Positions 56,210 to 64,000 of a stretch of 64,000 nt of DNA are shown here, piece after piece. The notes under the pieces were generated by a model. That model did no database searches, was not told the origin of the DNA, and saw only the letters and a program-made list of their open reading frames with translations. The DNA is from Fodinibacter luteus (GTDB lineage Bacteria; Actinomycetota; Actinomycetes; Actinomycetales; Dermatophilaceae). The stretch lies in NCBI RefSeq assembly GCF_039541575.1, contig NZ_BAABGM010000020.1:62001-126000 (forward strand), written 5' to 3'. A program made the position numbers and the translations under genes. The first letter of the stretch is position 1; every line of letters begins with the position of its first letter.

Positions 56210-59200
56210 ATGACGGCCGTTCTTGTGACCGGACTCCTCATGACCGCGATCGTGCTGGCGTTCGCCGGACGTCGAGTGGCCTGGATCTACCGGCTGATCA
56301 CGAGCGGGCAGCCGGCACCCGATCGCATCGACAACGTCACCCGGCGCACGGCCACGGCCGTGAAGTCTCAGCTCGTCGAGGTGTTCGGCCAGCGCAAGCT
56401 GCTCAAGTGGACCGTCCCCGGTGCCGCGCACTTCTTCGTCTTCTGGGCCTTCCTCATCCTCGCGACCGTCTACGTCGAGGCGTACGGGTCGCTCTTCGTG
56501 GAGGGCTTCGCGATCCCCGTCGTCGGGCGGTGGGGCGTCCTCGGGTTCCTCCAGGACTTCATCGCCGTCATGGCGCTGCTCGGCATCCTCGCGTTCGCGG
56601 TGATCCGGCTCAAGGACTCGCCCGCGCGGCTGGGTCGCGGGTCGCGGTTCCAGGGGTCGCACCTGGGCAGCGCCTGGCTGACGTTGTTCATGATCTTCAA
56701 CGTCATCTGGACGATGCTCCTCTTCCGGGGTGCCGGCGTCGCGACCGGCAACTTCCCCTACGGCGAGGCGGCGTTCGCCTCGCACGCCGTCGGCGCCCTC
56801 ATCGAGCCCCTCGGCGAGGACGCCGCGACCGTGCTCGAGCACGTCGGGCTGCTGCTCCACATCGGCGTCATGCTCGCCTTCCTCATGCTCGTGCTCTACT
56901 CCAAGCACCTGCACATCTTCCTGGCCCCGCTCAACGTCATGTTCGGCCGCCGGCCGGTGGCCCTGGGGGCGGCCAAGGAGCTCACCGTCGCGGGCAAGCC
57001 GTTCTCGGTCGACGACGCCGAGGACCTCGACGAGGGCGCCGCGCTCGGTGTCGGCCACGTCGAGGACTTCACGTGGAAGGGCCTGCTCGACTTCTCGACG
57101 TGCACGGAGTGCGGTCGCTGCCAGAGCCAGTGCCCCGCGTGGAACACCGAGAAGCCGCTGTCGCCCAAGCTGCTCATCATGGGCCTGCGTGACCACGCCA
57201 ACGCCAAGGCGCCCTACCTGCAGGCGCTCGCCAAGGTCGACGGCGACCGCTCGCGGGTGCCGGCGGGCGTCACCGCCGTGCCGGCCCACCACGGCCACCC
57301 GGCACCGGAGGGCCTGTCCTGGGACGACGTGCCGCTCGTCGGGGACACCGGCTACGACGGTGACCACCTCGCGGCCTACTCCCCGACCGGTCCGGGTGCG
57401 GTCATCGACACCGACGTGCTGTGGTCGTGCACGACGTGCGGCGCGTGCGTCGAGCAGTGCCCCGTCGACATCGAGCACGTCGACCACATCGTCGACATGC
57501 GCCGCTACCAGACCCTCATCGAGTCGGCGTTCCCGAGCGAGCTCGGCGGTCTGTTCAAGAACATGGAGAGCAAGGGCAACCCCTGGGGCATGGGCGCCCG
57601 GGCCCGGCTCGACTGGGCCAAGGACCTGCCGTTCCCCGTCAAGGTGCTCGGTCGCGACGTCGAGAAGGCGTCCGAGGTCGAGTGGCTGTTCTGGGTCGGC
57701 TGCGCCGGGGCCTACGAGGACCGTGCGAAGAAGACGACCCGCGCCGTGGCCGAGCTGCTCGATGCCGCCGGAGTGTCGTTCGCCGTGCTCGGCGACGGCG
57801 AGACCTGCACCGGCGACTCCGCGCGCCGGGCCGGCAACGAGCTGCTCTTCCAGACCCTCGCGGCCCAGAACATCGAGACCTTCGGCGAGTTCGGCGTCAC
57901 CAAGGTCGTCGTGACGTGTGCGCACTGCTTCAACACGATCAAGAACGAGTACCCCCAGGTCGGCGGGTCCTCCTGCGAGGTCGTCCACCACACGCAGCTC
58001 CTCAACCGGCTCGTGCGCGAGAAGAAGCTCGTCCCGGTCGCGCGCCCGGACGACGTGCCCGGGATGTCGTCCGCCAGGAACCCCGCGTCGACCGCGGCCA
58101 CCGTGACCTACCACGACCCCTGCTACCTCGGTCGCCACAACGACGTCTACGCCCCACCGCGCGAGCTCATCGGCGCGCTGCCCGGAGTCGAGCTGCGCGA
58201 GATGGAGCGCACCAAGGAGCGGTCGTTCTGCTGCGGCGCCGGCGGTGCGCGCATGTGGATGGAGGAGAAGCTCGGGTCCCGGGTCAACACGAACCGCACC
58301 GAGGAGGCGCTGGCCACCGGTGCCGAGCGGATCGCCATCGGCTGCCCGTTCTGCCGGGTGATGATCTCCGACGGGGTCACCGAGAAGGGGCGCGCGGACG
58401 AGGTCGAGGTCGTCGACGTCGCGCAGATGCTGCTCGCCGCGGTGCGACGTGGCCAGGAGGCGCCCTCGGGTGCGCAGGAGGCCGAGCCCGTCGGCGCCGG
58501 CGCAGGGATGCCGTCCGCACCCGCTCCCGAGGTGACCGCACCCACCGCTGCCGCCACCGCCTCGGCGGCTGCGGCCACCACCACCGCTGCTGCGACTGCC
58601 GCGGCAGCACCGGCTCCCGCAGGCCCCGCTGTCGAGGCGGACCCCTGGGACGAGCCCGCCTCGGCCCAAGCAGCACCTCCTGCAACCGCAGCACCGGCCC
58701 CGGCACCCGCGGCAGCACCCGTCGCCGAGCCGGACCCCTGGGACGAGCCCGCCTCGGCCCAAGCAGCACCTCCTGCAACCGCAGCACCGGCCCCGGCACC
58801 CGCGGCAGCACCCGTCGCCGAGCCGGACCCCTGGGACGAGCCCGCCGCGACCGCACCCCCCGCAACCGCAGCACCGGCCGCAGCACCCACAGCAGCACCC
58901 GCGGCAGCACCCGTCGCCGAGCCGGACCCCTGGGACGAGCCCGCCTCAGCCGCAGCAGCACCTCCTGCAACCGCAGCACCGGCCCCGGCACCCGCAGCAG
59001 CACCCGTCGCCGAGCCCGACCCCTGGGACGAGCCCGCCTCGGCCGAAGCAGCACCTCCTGCAACCGCAGCACCGGCCCCGGCACCCGCGGCAGCACCCGT
59101 CGCCGAGCCGGACCCCTGGGACGAGCCCGCCGCGACCGCACCCCCCGCAACCGCAGCACCGGCCCCGGCACCCGCGGCAGCACCCGTCGCCGAGCCGGAC

Positions 59201-59431
59201 CCCTGGGACGAGCCCGCACCCGTGACGGACGCCCTGGCCGTTGAGCCACCGGCCGTCGAGGCCGAGACCCCCGAAACCGGGGCACCGGTGAGCCCGCAGG
59301 CACCGGCATCCGCTGCGGCCCCACCGTCTGCGGCCCCTCCGGCTGCGGAGACGCCGAGCGACGGGGCCACCCCGGCAGCGGAGTTCAGCGGCGACCCGTC
59401 GCTGCTCGACGAGCCCGACCCCTGGGACTGA
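56210..59431 (+). CDS. Membrane (Fe-S) oxidoreductase, HdrD/GlcF-like, with long repeat tail
   Basis: The protein has 1073 residues. An N-terminal region of about five membrane helices resembles nitrate-reductase gamma/HdrE (AHFFVFWAFLILATVYVEAY). Two 4Fe-4S clusters follow, CTECGRCQSQCP (about 299) and CTTCGACVEQCP (about 407). Two CCG-type domains include VGCAGAYEDRAKKTTRA and CCGAGGARMWMEEKLG. The enzymatic part ends near 765. The remaining 300 residues are Ala/Pro-rich with repeated DPWDEP blocks, probably disordered. It should move electrons between a quinone and an unknown partner. A LacI-type operator lies in the promoter. Confidence 0.9.
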   Translation: MTAVLVTGLLMTAIVLAFAGRRVAWIYRLITSGQPAPDRIDNVTRRTATAVKSQLVEVFGQRKLLKWTVPGAAHFFVFWAFLILATVYVEAYGSLFVEGFAIPVVGRWGVLGFLQDFIAVMALLGILAFAVIRLKDSPARLGRGSRFQGSHLGSAWLTLFMIFNVIWTMLLFRGAGVATGNFPYGEAAFASHAVGALIEPLGEDAATVLEHVGLLLHIGVMLAFLMLVLYSKHLHIFLAPLNVMFGRRPVALGAAKELTVAGKPFSVDDAEDLDEGAALGVGHVEDFTWKGLLDFSTCTECGRCQSQCPAWNTEKPLSPKLLIMGLRDHANAKAPYLQALAKVDGDRSRVPAGVTAVPAHHGHPAPEGLSWDDVPLVGDTGYDGDHLAAYSPTGPGAVIDTDVLWSCTTCGACVEQCPVDIEHVDHIVDMRRYQTLIESAFPSELGGLFKNMESKGNPWGMGARARLDWAKDLPFPVKVLGRDVEKASEVEWLFWVGCAGAYEDRAKKTTRAVAELLDAAGVSFAVLGDGETCTGDSARRAGNELLFQTLAAQNIETFGEFGVTKVVVTCAHCFNTIKNEYPQVGGSSCEVVHHTQLLNRLVREKKLVPVARPDDVPGMSSARNPASTAATVTYHDPCYLGRHNDVYAPPRELIGALPGVELREMERTKERSFCCGAGGARMWMEEKLGSRVNTNRTEEALATGAERIAIGCPFCRVMISDGVTEKGRADEVEVVDVAQMLLAAVRRGQEAPSGAQEAEPVGAGAGMPSAPAPEVTAPTAAATASAAAATTTAAATAAAAPAPAGPAVEADPWDEPASAQAAPPATAAPAPAPAAAPVAEPDPWDEPASAQAAPPATAAPAPAPAAAPVAEPDPWDEPAATAPPATAAPAAAPTAAPAAAPVAEPDPWDEPASAAAAPPATAAPAPAPAAAPVAEPDPWDEPASAEAAPPATAAPAPAPAAAPVAEPDPWDEPAATAPPATAAPAPAPAAAPVAEPDPWDEPAPVTDALAVEPPAVEAETPETGAPVSPQAPASAAAPPSAAPPAAETPSDGATPAAEFSGDPSLLDEPDPWD
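58631..59219 (+). repeat. Tandem repeats encoding DPWDEPA plus Ala/Pro spacer
   Basis: Seven copies of a unit of about 29-33 codons each contain [A/V]E[P/A]DPWDEPA followed by Ala/Pro runs such as APPATAAPAPAPAAAPV. An eighth DPWD closes the protein. The units are highly alike at the DNA level, so recombination within the gene is likely. Confidence 0.9.
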
Positions 59432-59456
59432 GCCACCGCCAGGGAGCGCCACCATC

Positions 59457-59502
59457 AAGGAGCGGAGAACCCGGGGTGATCACCCCGGGTTCTCCGCTCC
59501 TT
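59457..59502. terminator. Perfect 46-bp palindrome terminator
   Basis: Two perfectly complementary 23-base arms (AAGGAGCGGAGAACCCGGGG at the start) meet with no loop spacer. It lies 25 bases after the oxidoreductase stop and ends CTCCTT. It can act on both strands, including for the ABC operon that ends at 59673 on the minus strand. Confidence 0.75.
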
Positions 59503-59672
59503 GACCCGATCCTGCTTTCTCCGAACCCGGCGGGACCCGGCATCAGCGCGACCTACCGCCTGGTGGTCGCTGCTGTGGCAGCGACTCCTGCGCGGTAACC
59601 GACGCCGTGCCCGCCGCGCCCCCAGCCAGGGCAGCCACCAGCGGCGCGACGCCGCCGTGCGGGCTGGACGGG

Positions 59673-60596
59673 TCAGCCGAGGTCGTTCGTCGTGAGGAAC
59701 TCCTGGGCGACCGCCTTGGGGTCCTTCTTGTCGATGTCGGTCTGCTTGAGCATCGCCGCGATCGACTCGGTCGTGAGCTTGGCGGACACGGCGTTGAGGG
59801 CGTCCTTCACCTCGTCGGCCCGGTCGGCGCGCACGAGCGGGACGATGTTCTGGGAGCCGAAGAGGCGCTTGGTGTCCTCGAGCTGGACGAAGCCGTTCGC
59901 CGCGATGGCAGGGTCGGTCGAGAAGATGTTGGCCGCGTCGACCTGGCCGTTCTTCAGCGCCTGGACGATGCCCTGGCCGGTCAGCGGGCGGAACGAACCG
60001 AACACGACGCCGTACGTCTTCTCGAGCCCGGGGATGCCCTGCGGCCGCTCCTTGAACTCCGGCGGCGCCGCGAGCGCGAGGTCACCGGCGACGCCCTTGA
60101 GGTCGTCGATCGTCGTGAGGTTGTTCGCGGATGCCGTGTCAGCGGTCACGACGATGGAGTCGTTGTCCTCGGCGGCCGACTTCTCGAGCACGGCGAGGGT
60201 GTCGGGGATGACCTCCTGGACGTGGGCGTACACCTCGTCGGCGTCGGTGCCGGTGAACGCCTTGTCGTAGTACAGGGCGAGGGCGCCGGTGTACTCGGGG
60301 AAGACCTGGACGGAGTTGTCCTCGAGGGCCCGCAGGTAGATCTCGCGGGAACCGATGTTGAGCTTCGTCGAGGCGTCGAGACCCTTGGCGCGCAGGGCAC
60401 CGGCGTAGATCTCGGCGAGCAGGGTGGACTCGGAGAAGTTCGCGCCGCCGACGACGATCGGCTCGCCGGTGCCGCCACCACCCGTGGCCGAGGCCGCGGG
60501 TGAGTCGGAGGCGAGCGGGTCGCTGCCCCCGCCGCAGGCCGTCAGCCCGAGGACGGAGGCGGCCAGGAGGGCGATGGCTGAGGTCGTGCGCTTCAT
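59673..60596 (-). CDS. Osmoprotectant-type ABC transporter substrate-binding lipoprotein
   Basis: The protein has 307 residues from ATG 60596. The signal peptide ends in a lipobox (LGLTACGGG), so it is a lipoprotein. IVVGGANFSESTLLAEIYAG, LNIGSREIYLRALEDNSVQV, FPEYTGALALYY and NGQVDAANIFSTDPAIAANG match the OpuAC/OpuCC/ProX family that binds glycine betaine, choline or related compounds. It is the last gene of a four-gene ABC operon (ATPase-permease-permease-binder order on this strand). Confidence 0.92.
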   Translation of the reverse strand: MKRTTSAIALLAASVLGLTACGGGSDPLASDSPAASATGGGGTGEPIVVGGANFSESTLLAEIYAGALRAKGLDASTKLNIGSREIYLRALEDNSVQVFPEYTGALALYYDKAFTGTDADEVYAHVQEVIPDTLAVLEKSAAEDNDSIVVTADTASANNLTTIDDLKGVAGDLALAAPPEFKERPQGIPGLEKTYGVVFGSFRPLTGQGIVQALKNGQVDAANIFSTDPAIAANGFVQLEDTKRLFGSQNIVPLVRADRADEVKDALNAVSAKLTTESIAAMLKQTDIDKKDPKAVAQEFLTTNDLG

Positions 60597-60643
60597 GAGG
60601 GTTCCCTTCGTCGGGTGGCGCATCGGTGGGTGTCGAACGGCGG

Positions 60644-61408
60644 TCAGGCGGGCGCGCGGGAGTGGGCCGTGGGCCTGTCGGCGTCAACCTCCGCGACCCG
60701 CGAATCCTTCCACCTCCTGCCGACACGGTCCCCGCCCGTGGTCAGGCCGGGCGAGACGACCCGTCGCTGGACGAGGGCGAGCACGGCGTCGAGGAGCACG
60801 GCGAGCACCGCGACGAGGACGGCCCCGCCGGCCGCCCGGGGGTAGTCGCCGAGCGCGATGCCGTCGATGAGGTACCTGCCGAGGCCCCCGAGCCCGACGA
60901 TCGCCGCGATCGTGGCGGTGGCGACGACCTGGAGCACCGCCGAGCGCACCCCCGAGAGCAGGAGCGGCAGCGCGTTCGGCACCTCGACCTGGCGCACGAC
61001 CTGCCAGCCGGTCATGCCGACGCCGCGGGCGGCGTCCCGGGCAGCGGGGTCGACGGCCTCGATGCCGGCGTACGTGCCCGCGAGCACCGGCGGGATCGCG
61101 AGGATGACGAGCACGACGATGCTCGGGACGAGGAAGGCGAGCTCGCCCCGGATCTTGGGCCCGAGCCACAGCGAGACCGCGAACAGCAGGCCGAGGGTCG
61201 GCACGGCGCGCACCGAGTTCGTGAGCGACACGAGCCACCTCGCGCGACCGGTGTGCCCGACCCACAGCCCCACCGGGACGGCGACGACCGTGGCGAGCAC
61301 GACCGTGAGCACGGTGTAGCCGATGTGCTCGAGCAGCCGTGCGGGGATGCCGTCCTCGCCCGACCAGGTGGCCGGGTCGGTGAACCACTCGAGCAGCGAG
61401 GCGATCAC
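60644..61408 (-). CDS. Osmoprotectant-type ABC permease (second)
   Basis: The protein has 254 residues from GTG 61408. There are about six membrane helices, with the binding-protein-dependent transport motif EAVDPAARDAARGVGMTGWQ and VEVPNALPLLLSGVRSAVLQ (EAA-loop region), and LGRYLIDGIALGDY. It resembles OpuCD/ProW-type permeases. The start overlaps the first permease gene by 4 bases. The C-terminal 40 residues are polar and cytoplasmic. Confidence 0.92.
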   Translation of the reverse strand: MIASLLEWFTDPATWSGEDGIPARLLEHIGYTVLTVVLATVVAVPVGLWVGHTGRARWLVSLTNSVRAVPTLGLLFAVSLWLGPKIRGELAFLVPSIVVLVILAIPPVLAGTYAGIEAVDPAARDAARGVGMTGWQVVRQVEVPNALPLLLSGVRSAVLQVVATATIAAIVGLGGLGRYLIDGIALGDYPRAAGGAVLVAVLAVLLDAVLALVQRRVVSPGLTTGGDRVGRRWKDSRVAEVDADRPTAHSRAPA

Positions 61409-62052
61409 GACCGGCCCCCCTGCGCCCGCACCCAGGGGGTGAGGGCGCGCGATCCCGCCTGGATGGCGAGGTCGAGGACGAGGGCGAGCAGGACGCAGGC
61501 GAGGATGCCGGTCGTGAGCTCGGCCCAGATGACGCGGTTGTAGCCGTCGACGAGGAGGTCACCGAGCTGGGAGACCCCGACGACCGAGGCGACGCTGACG
61601 ATGCTCACGTTGGACACCGCCGCGACCCGCAGCCCCGCCGCGATGACGGGGACGGCCAGGGGCAGCTCGACGCCGACGAGGCGCCGCAGGCCCTTGTAGC
61701 CCATCGCCGTCGCCGCCTGCTCGACGTGGTCGGGAACGGCTGTCAGCCCGTCGGCGACGGTGCGGGTCAGCAGGGCCACGGTGTAGATCGTCATCGCGAC
61801 GAGGACGTTGACCGGGTCGAGGATCTGCGTGCCGAGCAGCAGCGGCATGATGACGAACAGCGCGAGCGAGGGGATCGTGTAGAGCAGCCCCGTCGAGGTG
61901 ATGACGGCCGGGGAGGAGCGCGGCCACCGCTTGGCCACCCACCCGAGCGGCAGCGACACGACGAGCCCGACGAGCAGCGGCACGCCCGCGAGGTAGAGGT
62001 GCGCGCCCGCGAGGTCGAGCACCGTGCGCCAGTTGTCGGCGAGCCAGGTCAC
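61405..62052 (-). CDS. Osmoprotectant-type ABC permease (first)
   Basis: The protein has 215 residues from GTG 62052. It is a ProW/OpuCB-like permease with YTIPSLALFVIMPLLLG, HVEQAATAMGYKGLRRLVGV (EAA loop) and SIVSVASVVGVSQLGDLLVD. It overlaps both neighbours by 4 bases, so all four proteins should be made together. The upstream reading frame extends further but is an Arg-rich shadow of the ATPase gene. Confidence 0.92.
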   Translation of the reverse strand: MTWLADNWRTVLDLAGAHLYLAGVPLLVGLVVSLPLGWVAKRWPRSSPAVITSTGLLYTIPSLALFVIMPLLLGTQILDPVNVLVAMTIYTVALLTRTVADGLTAVPDHVEQAATAMGYKGLRRLVGVELPLAVPVIAAGLRVAAVSNVSIVSVASVVGVSQLGDLLVDGYNRVIWAELTTGILACVLLALVLDLAIQAGSRALTPWVRAQGGRS

Positions 62053-63215
62053 CGGGTGTCCTCCCCGGACCCCGGCCCGGTGCCGTGCTGCACCGTGGCC
62101 GCACCGCCGTGCACGGGGTCGCCCTCGTGCCGCTCCGGTCGCTCGGTGTCCTCGATGGCCGTGAGCACCTCGTGCGCCAGCACCGTGCCGCACAGCGCAC
62201 CCGACGCGTCGACGACCACCCCGCGGCGGCTCGGCGACGACAGCGCCGCGTCGAGCGCCCCCCGCAGCGACCCGTGCTCGCGGGCGACGGTGCCGCCGCG
62301 GTGCAGGTCGCCCTCGGTCACCTCCCGGTCGCCGACCCGGGCCGGCTCGACCCAGCCCAGCGGCCGGCGGTCGTCGTCGACGACGAGCAGCCACGCGGCA
62401 TCCCGCCCACCGGGCCGCTCGCCGAGCACGATGGTGGGCTCGGAGCGCAGCGGCAGCCGCGGCGCCTCCTGGAACTGCAGCGCCCGGTAGCCGCGGTCGC
62501 GGCCGACGAAGTCGGCGACGAAGTCGTCGGCCGGGTGGGCCAGCAGGTAGGCCGGCTCGGCGAGCTGCGCGAGGCGGCCGCCGACGCGCAGCACCGCGAC
62601 CTGGTCGCCGAGCTTGATGGCCTCGTCGATGTCGTGGGTGACGAACAGGATCGTCTTGCCGAGCTCACCCTGCAGCCGGAGGAACTCGTCCTGCAGCTGC
62701 TCGCGCACGACGGGGTCGACGGCCGAGAACGGCTCGTCCATGAGCATGACGGGCGGGTCGGCCGCCAGGGCCCGGGCCACGCCGACGCGCTGCTGCTGGC
62801 CACCGGAGAGCTGCGAGGGGTAGCGGTCCGCGAGCTCGGGCGCCAGCCCCACCCGCTCGAGCAGCTCGCGCGAGCGCTCGCGGGTCCGCTTCCGGTCCCA
62901 GCCGAGCAGGCGCGGCACGGTGCCGATGTTGTCGAGGACGGTGCGGTGCGGGAACAGACCGGCGTGCTGGATGACGTAGCCGATGCCGCGGCGCAGCTCG
63001 GCCTCGTCCATCCGCGCGGTGTCCTGGCCGTCGAGGGTGATCGTGCCGCGGGTGGGCTCGATCATCCGGTTGACCATCCGCAGGCTCGTCGTCTTGCCGC
63101 AGCCCGAAGGCCCGACGAGCACCGTGATGCGGCCGGTGGGCGCGGTGAGGGAGAGGTCGTCGACCGCGGTCGTCCCGTCGGGGAACTGCTTCGTCACGGC
63201 ATCGAACCGGATCAT
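62049..63215 (-). CDS. Osmoprotectant-type ABC ATPase with CBS domains
   Basis: The protein has 388 residues from ATG 63215, seven bases after GAGGGG; GTG 63242 lacks a ribosome site. Walker A is GPSGCGKTTS, the signature is LSGGQQQRVG, Walker B is PVMLMDEPFSAVD, and the switch His is in FVTHDIDEA. The last 130 residues hold CBS-like repeats (AWLLVVDDDRRPLGWVE, RGVVVDASGALCGTVLAHEV), which sense ionic strength in OpuA-type ATPases. It is first in the operon. Confidence 0.93.
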   Translation of the reverse strand: MIRFDAVTKQFPDGTTAVDDLSLTAPTGRITVLVGPSGCGKTTSLRMVNRMIEPTRGTITLDGQDTARMDEAELRRGIGYVIQHAGLFPHRTVLDNIGTVPRLLGWDRKRTRERSRELLERVGLAPELADRYPSQLSGGQQQRVGVARALAADPPVMLMDEPFSAVDPVVREQLQDEFLRLQGELGKTILFVTHDIDEAIKLGDQVAVLRVGGRLAQLAEPAYLLAHPADDFVADFVGRDRGYRALQFQEAPRLPLRSEPTIVLGERPGGRDAAWLLVVDDDRRPLGWVEPARVGDREVTEGDLHRGGTVAREHGSLRGALDAALSSPSRRGVVVDASGALCGTVLAHEVLTAIEDTERPERHEGDPVHGGAATVQHGTGPGSGEDTR

Positions 63216-63316
63216 GCGAAGGCCCCTCACGAGGTCGGTCACGTCGCTCCCAACCTAGCGGAGGCACCCCGCGCGACGGGCCGGACGGGGCCCGGCCCGG
63301 CCCGTCGCGGCGCGGG

Positions 63317-63570
63317 TCAGCGCCGGGTCGCGGTGACGACGAGGTACTCCCAGTCGCTGTCGAACGAGCCGTCCCGCTCCCGGTTCGTGTCCGCCGCGAG
63401 GGCGACCATGTCCTCGCGCAGCCTGCGCCGCCCGTCGTCGGTCAGCCGCGAGGCGGCGACGTGCGTCGGGCCGTAGTGGGTGAGGAAGGTGTCGGCGAAG
63501 TGCTCGGGCGAGGTGAAGCGCTGCCGCACGACGCTCGTGGCGGCCGTGACGTCGGGCCTGCCCGGTGAGC
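63317..63570 (-). pseudogene. 3' fragment of a SAM-dependent methyltransferase
   Basis: On the minus strand a frame reads DVTAATSVVRQRFTSPEHFA then TFLTHYGPTHVAASRL and ends DWEYLVVTATRR-stop at 63317. 'SPEHF...F..HYGPT' is a typical late segment of class I methyltransferases in actinobacteria. No motif I or start codon precedes it; going 5' the sequence switches abruptly to mtrB in another frame. It is therefore a C-terminal remnant, about 80 residues, joined to unrelated DNA. Confidence 0.7.
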
Positions 63571-63842
63571 CCGAGCGCCTCGTACTGCGCGGTGGCGACG
63601 CGGTCGTTCTCGAGCCCGTTCGCGATCTGCTGGTACAGCACGCTGCCGAGGATCGACACGACGAACAGGCCGAGCAGCATCGTCGTCGTGACGACGCGGA
63701 ACTGCAGGGACTGGCGCCAGCGGCGGCGCACGAGCACGAGCCCGTTGCGCAGGGCGGAGGCGACGTCGGCAACGCCACGGCGCCCGCGCTCCCGCCCGGA
63801 AGCCAGCGCCGTCCGCACGCCGAGCTCGGCGGAACCGGACAC
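63571..63842 (-). pseudogene. mtrB: 5' fragment of sensor kinase mtrB
   Basis: From GTG 63842, two bases after the mtrA stop, about 91 codons read VADVASALRNGLVLVRRRWR, SLQFRVVTTTMLLGLFVVSI and VLYQQIANGLENDRVATAQY. That is the start and first membrane helix of MtrB, partner of MtrA. Homology stops at about 63570. The open frame runs on out of frame to 63255, giving a 195-codon nonsense tail. The sensor loop, second helix, HAMP, His box and ATPase are all absent (normal length is about 550). This is either a deletion that fused mtrB to a methyltransferase 3' end or an assembly join. Confidence 0.75.
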
Positions 63843-63844
63843 GC

Positions 63845-64000
63845 TCAGGCCTTGCCCGCCTTGTACCCGACGCCGCGGACGGTGACCACGATCTCGGGGC
63901 GCTCGGGGTCGTGCTCGATCTTCGAGCGCAGCCGCTGCACGTGGACGTTGACGAGGCGGGTGTCCCCGGCGTGCCGGTAGCCCCAGACCTGCTCGAGGAG
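63845..64000 (-). CDS. mtrA: Response regulator MtrA, C-terminal end (5' part outside window)
   Basis: The last 51 residues read LLEQVWGYRHAGDTRLVNVH, then VQRLRSKIEHDPERPEIVVT and VRGVGYKAGKA-stop. This is the winged-helix DNA-recognition part of MtrA, nearly invariant across Actinobacteria, which controls cell-wall and division genes. mtrB should follow directly, and its start is there. Confidence 0.92.
   Translation of the reverse strand, partial: LLEQVWGYRHAGDTRLVNVHVQRLRSKIEHDPERPEIVVTVRGVGYKAGKA

Noticed and set aside
56108..58762. 884-codon open frame antisense to the Fe-S oxidoreductase
   Set aside because: Low-complexity Gly/Arg/Asp sequence opposite a clear enzyme; its Gly-Cys repeats are only the complement of the Ala/Pro tail.

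Overview
This is high-GC DNA from an actinobacterium. The evidence is a GTP-type PEP carboxykinase, an MtrA end, a mycoredoxin-like end, many GTG starts and several leaderless or strongly Shine-Dalgarno-led genes. Gene content fits an Intrasporangiaceae-like soil or water organism, but that placement is inference.

Region 1 (1-1437): the end of a glutaredoxin/mycoredoxin gene, then decayed DNA that includes an O-methyltransferase remnant. It ends in a partial copy (42 nt) of a tRNA-Arg 3' end.

Region 2 (1396-34165): an integrated element of about 32.8 kb. It lies between that partial tRNA copy and the intact tRNA-Arg(ACG). A tyrosine integrase, an excisionase-like protein and a zinc-ribbon protein sit at the tRNA end. 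12-bp TTTTGGGGCCCA repeats occur inside both ends and look like integrase arm sites. Cargo is mosaic and rich in defence-type genes: an MntA-HepT toxin-antitoxin pair, a giant (about 1900 aa) coiled/AAA-STAND ATPase with an overlapping HEPN-motif partner (the best candidate for an undescribed system), a NERD nuclease, a PD-(D/E)XK-like protein and a PUA/EVE-like plus DUF3883-like nuclease. There are also regulators, a two-component pair, small enzymes, an intact ISL3 element with its 8-bp target duplication, a broken IS110, a broken VOC gene and a stray LigA BRCT fragment. A short motif, TGCGTCT-N3-CGCCGCC, recurs in four intergenic gaps of the island.

Region 3 (34.2-48.7 kb): chromosomal backbone. 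It carries pckG, an OmpR-type two-component system, a GNAT enzyme, tRNA-Ser(GCT), an LCP cell-wall ligase, a penicillin-binding protein, a cold-shock protein, a universal stress protein, a FrcBCA-type sugar ABC operon with a divergent LacI regulator and matching operators, and tRNA-Ser(TGA).

Region 4 (49.2-54.4 kb): a translationally coupled four-gene locus of S8 protease with GYMGGV repeats, sigma factor, small domain protein, and TPR-CHAT caspase-like protease. The last gene apparently starts at ATC. This is the second candidate signalling system.

Region 5 (54.4-64 kb): cysE-cysK, a membrane Fe-S oxidoreductase with a long repetitive Pro/Ala tail, an osmoprotectant-type ABC operon, and finally a 3' methyltransferase fragment joined to a 5' mtrB fragment next to mtrA. 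That junction is either a deletion or an assembly join.
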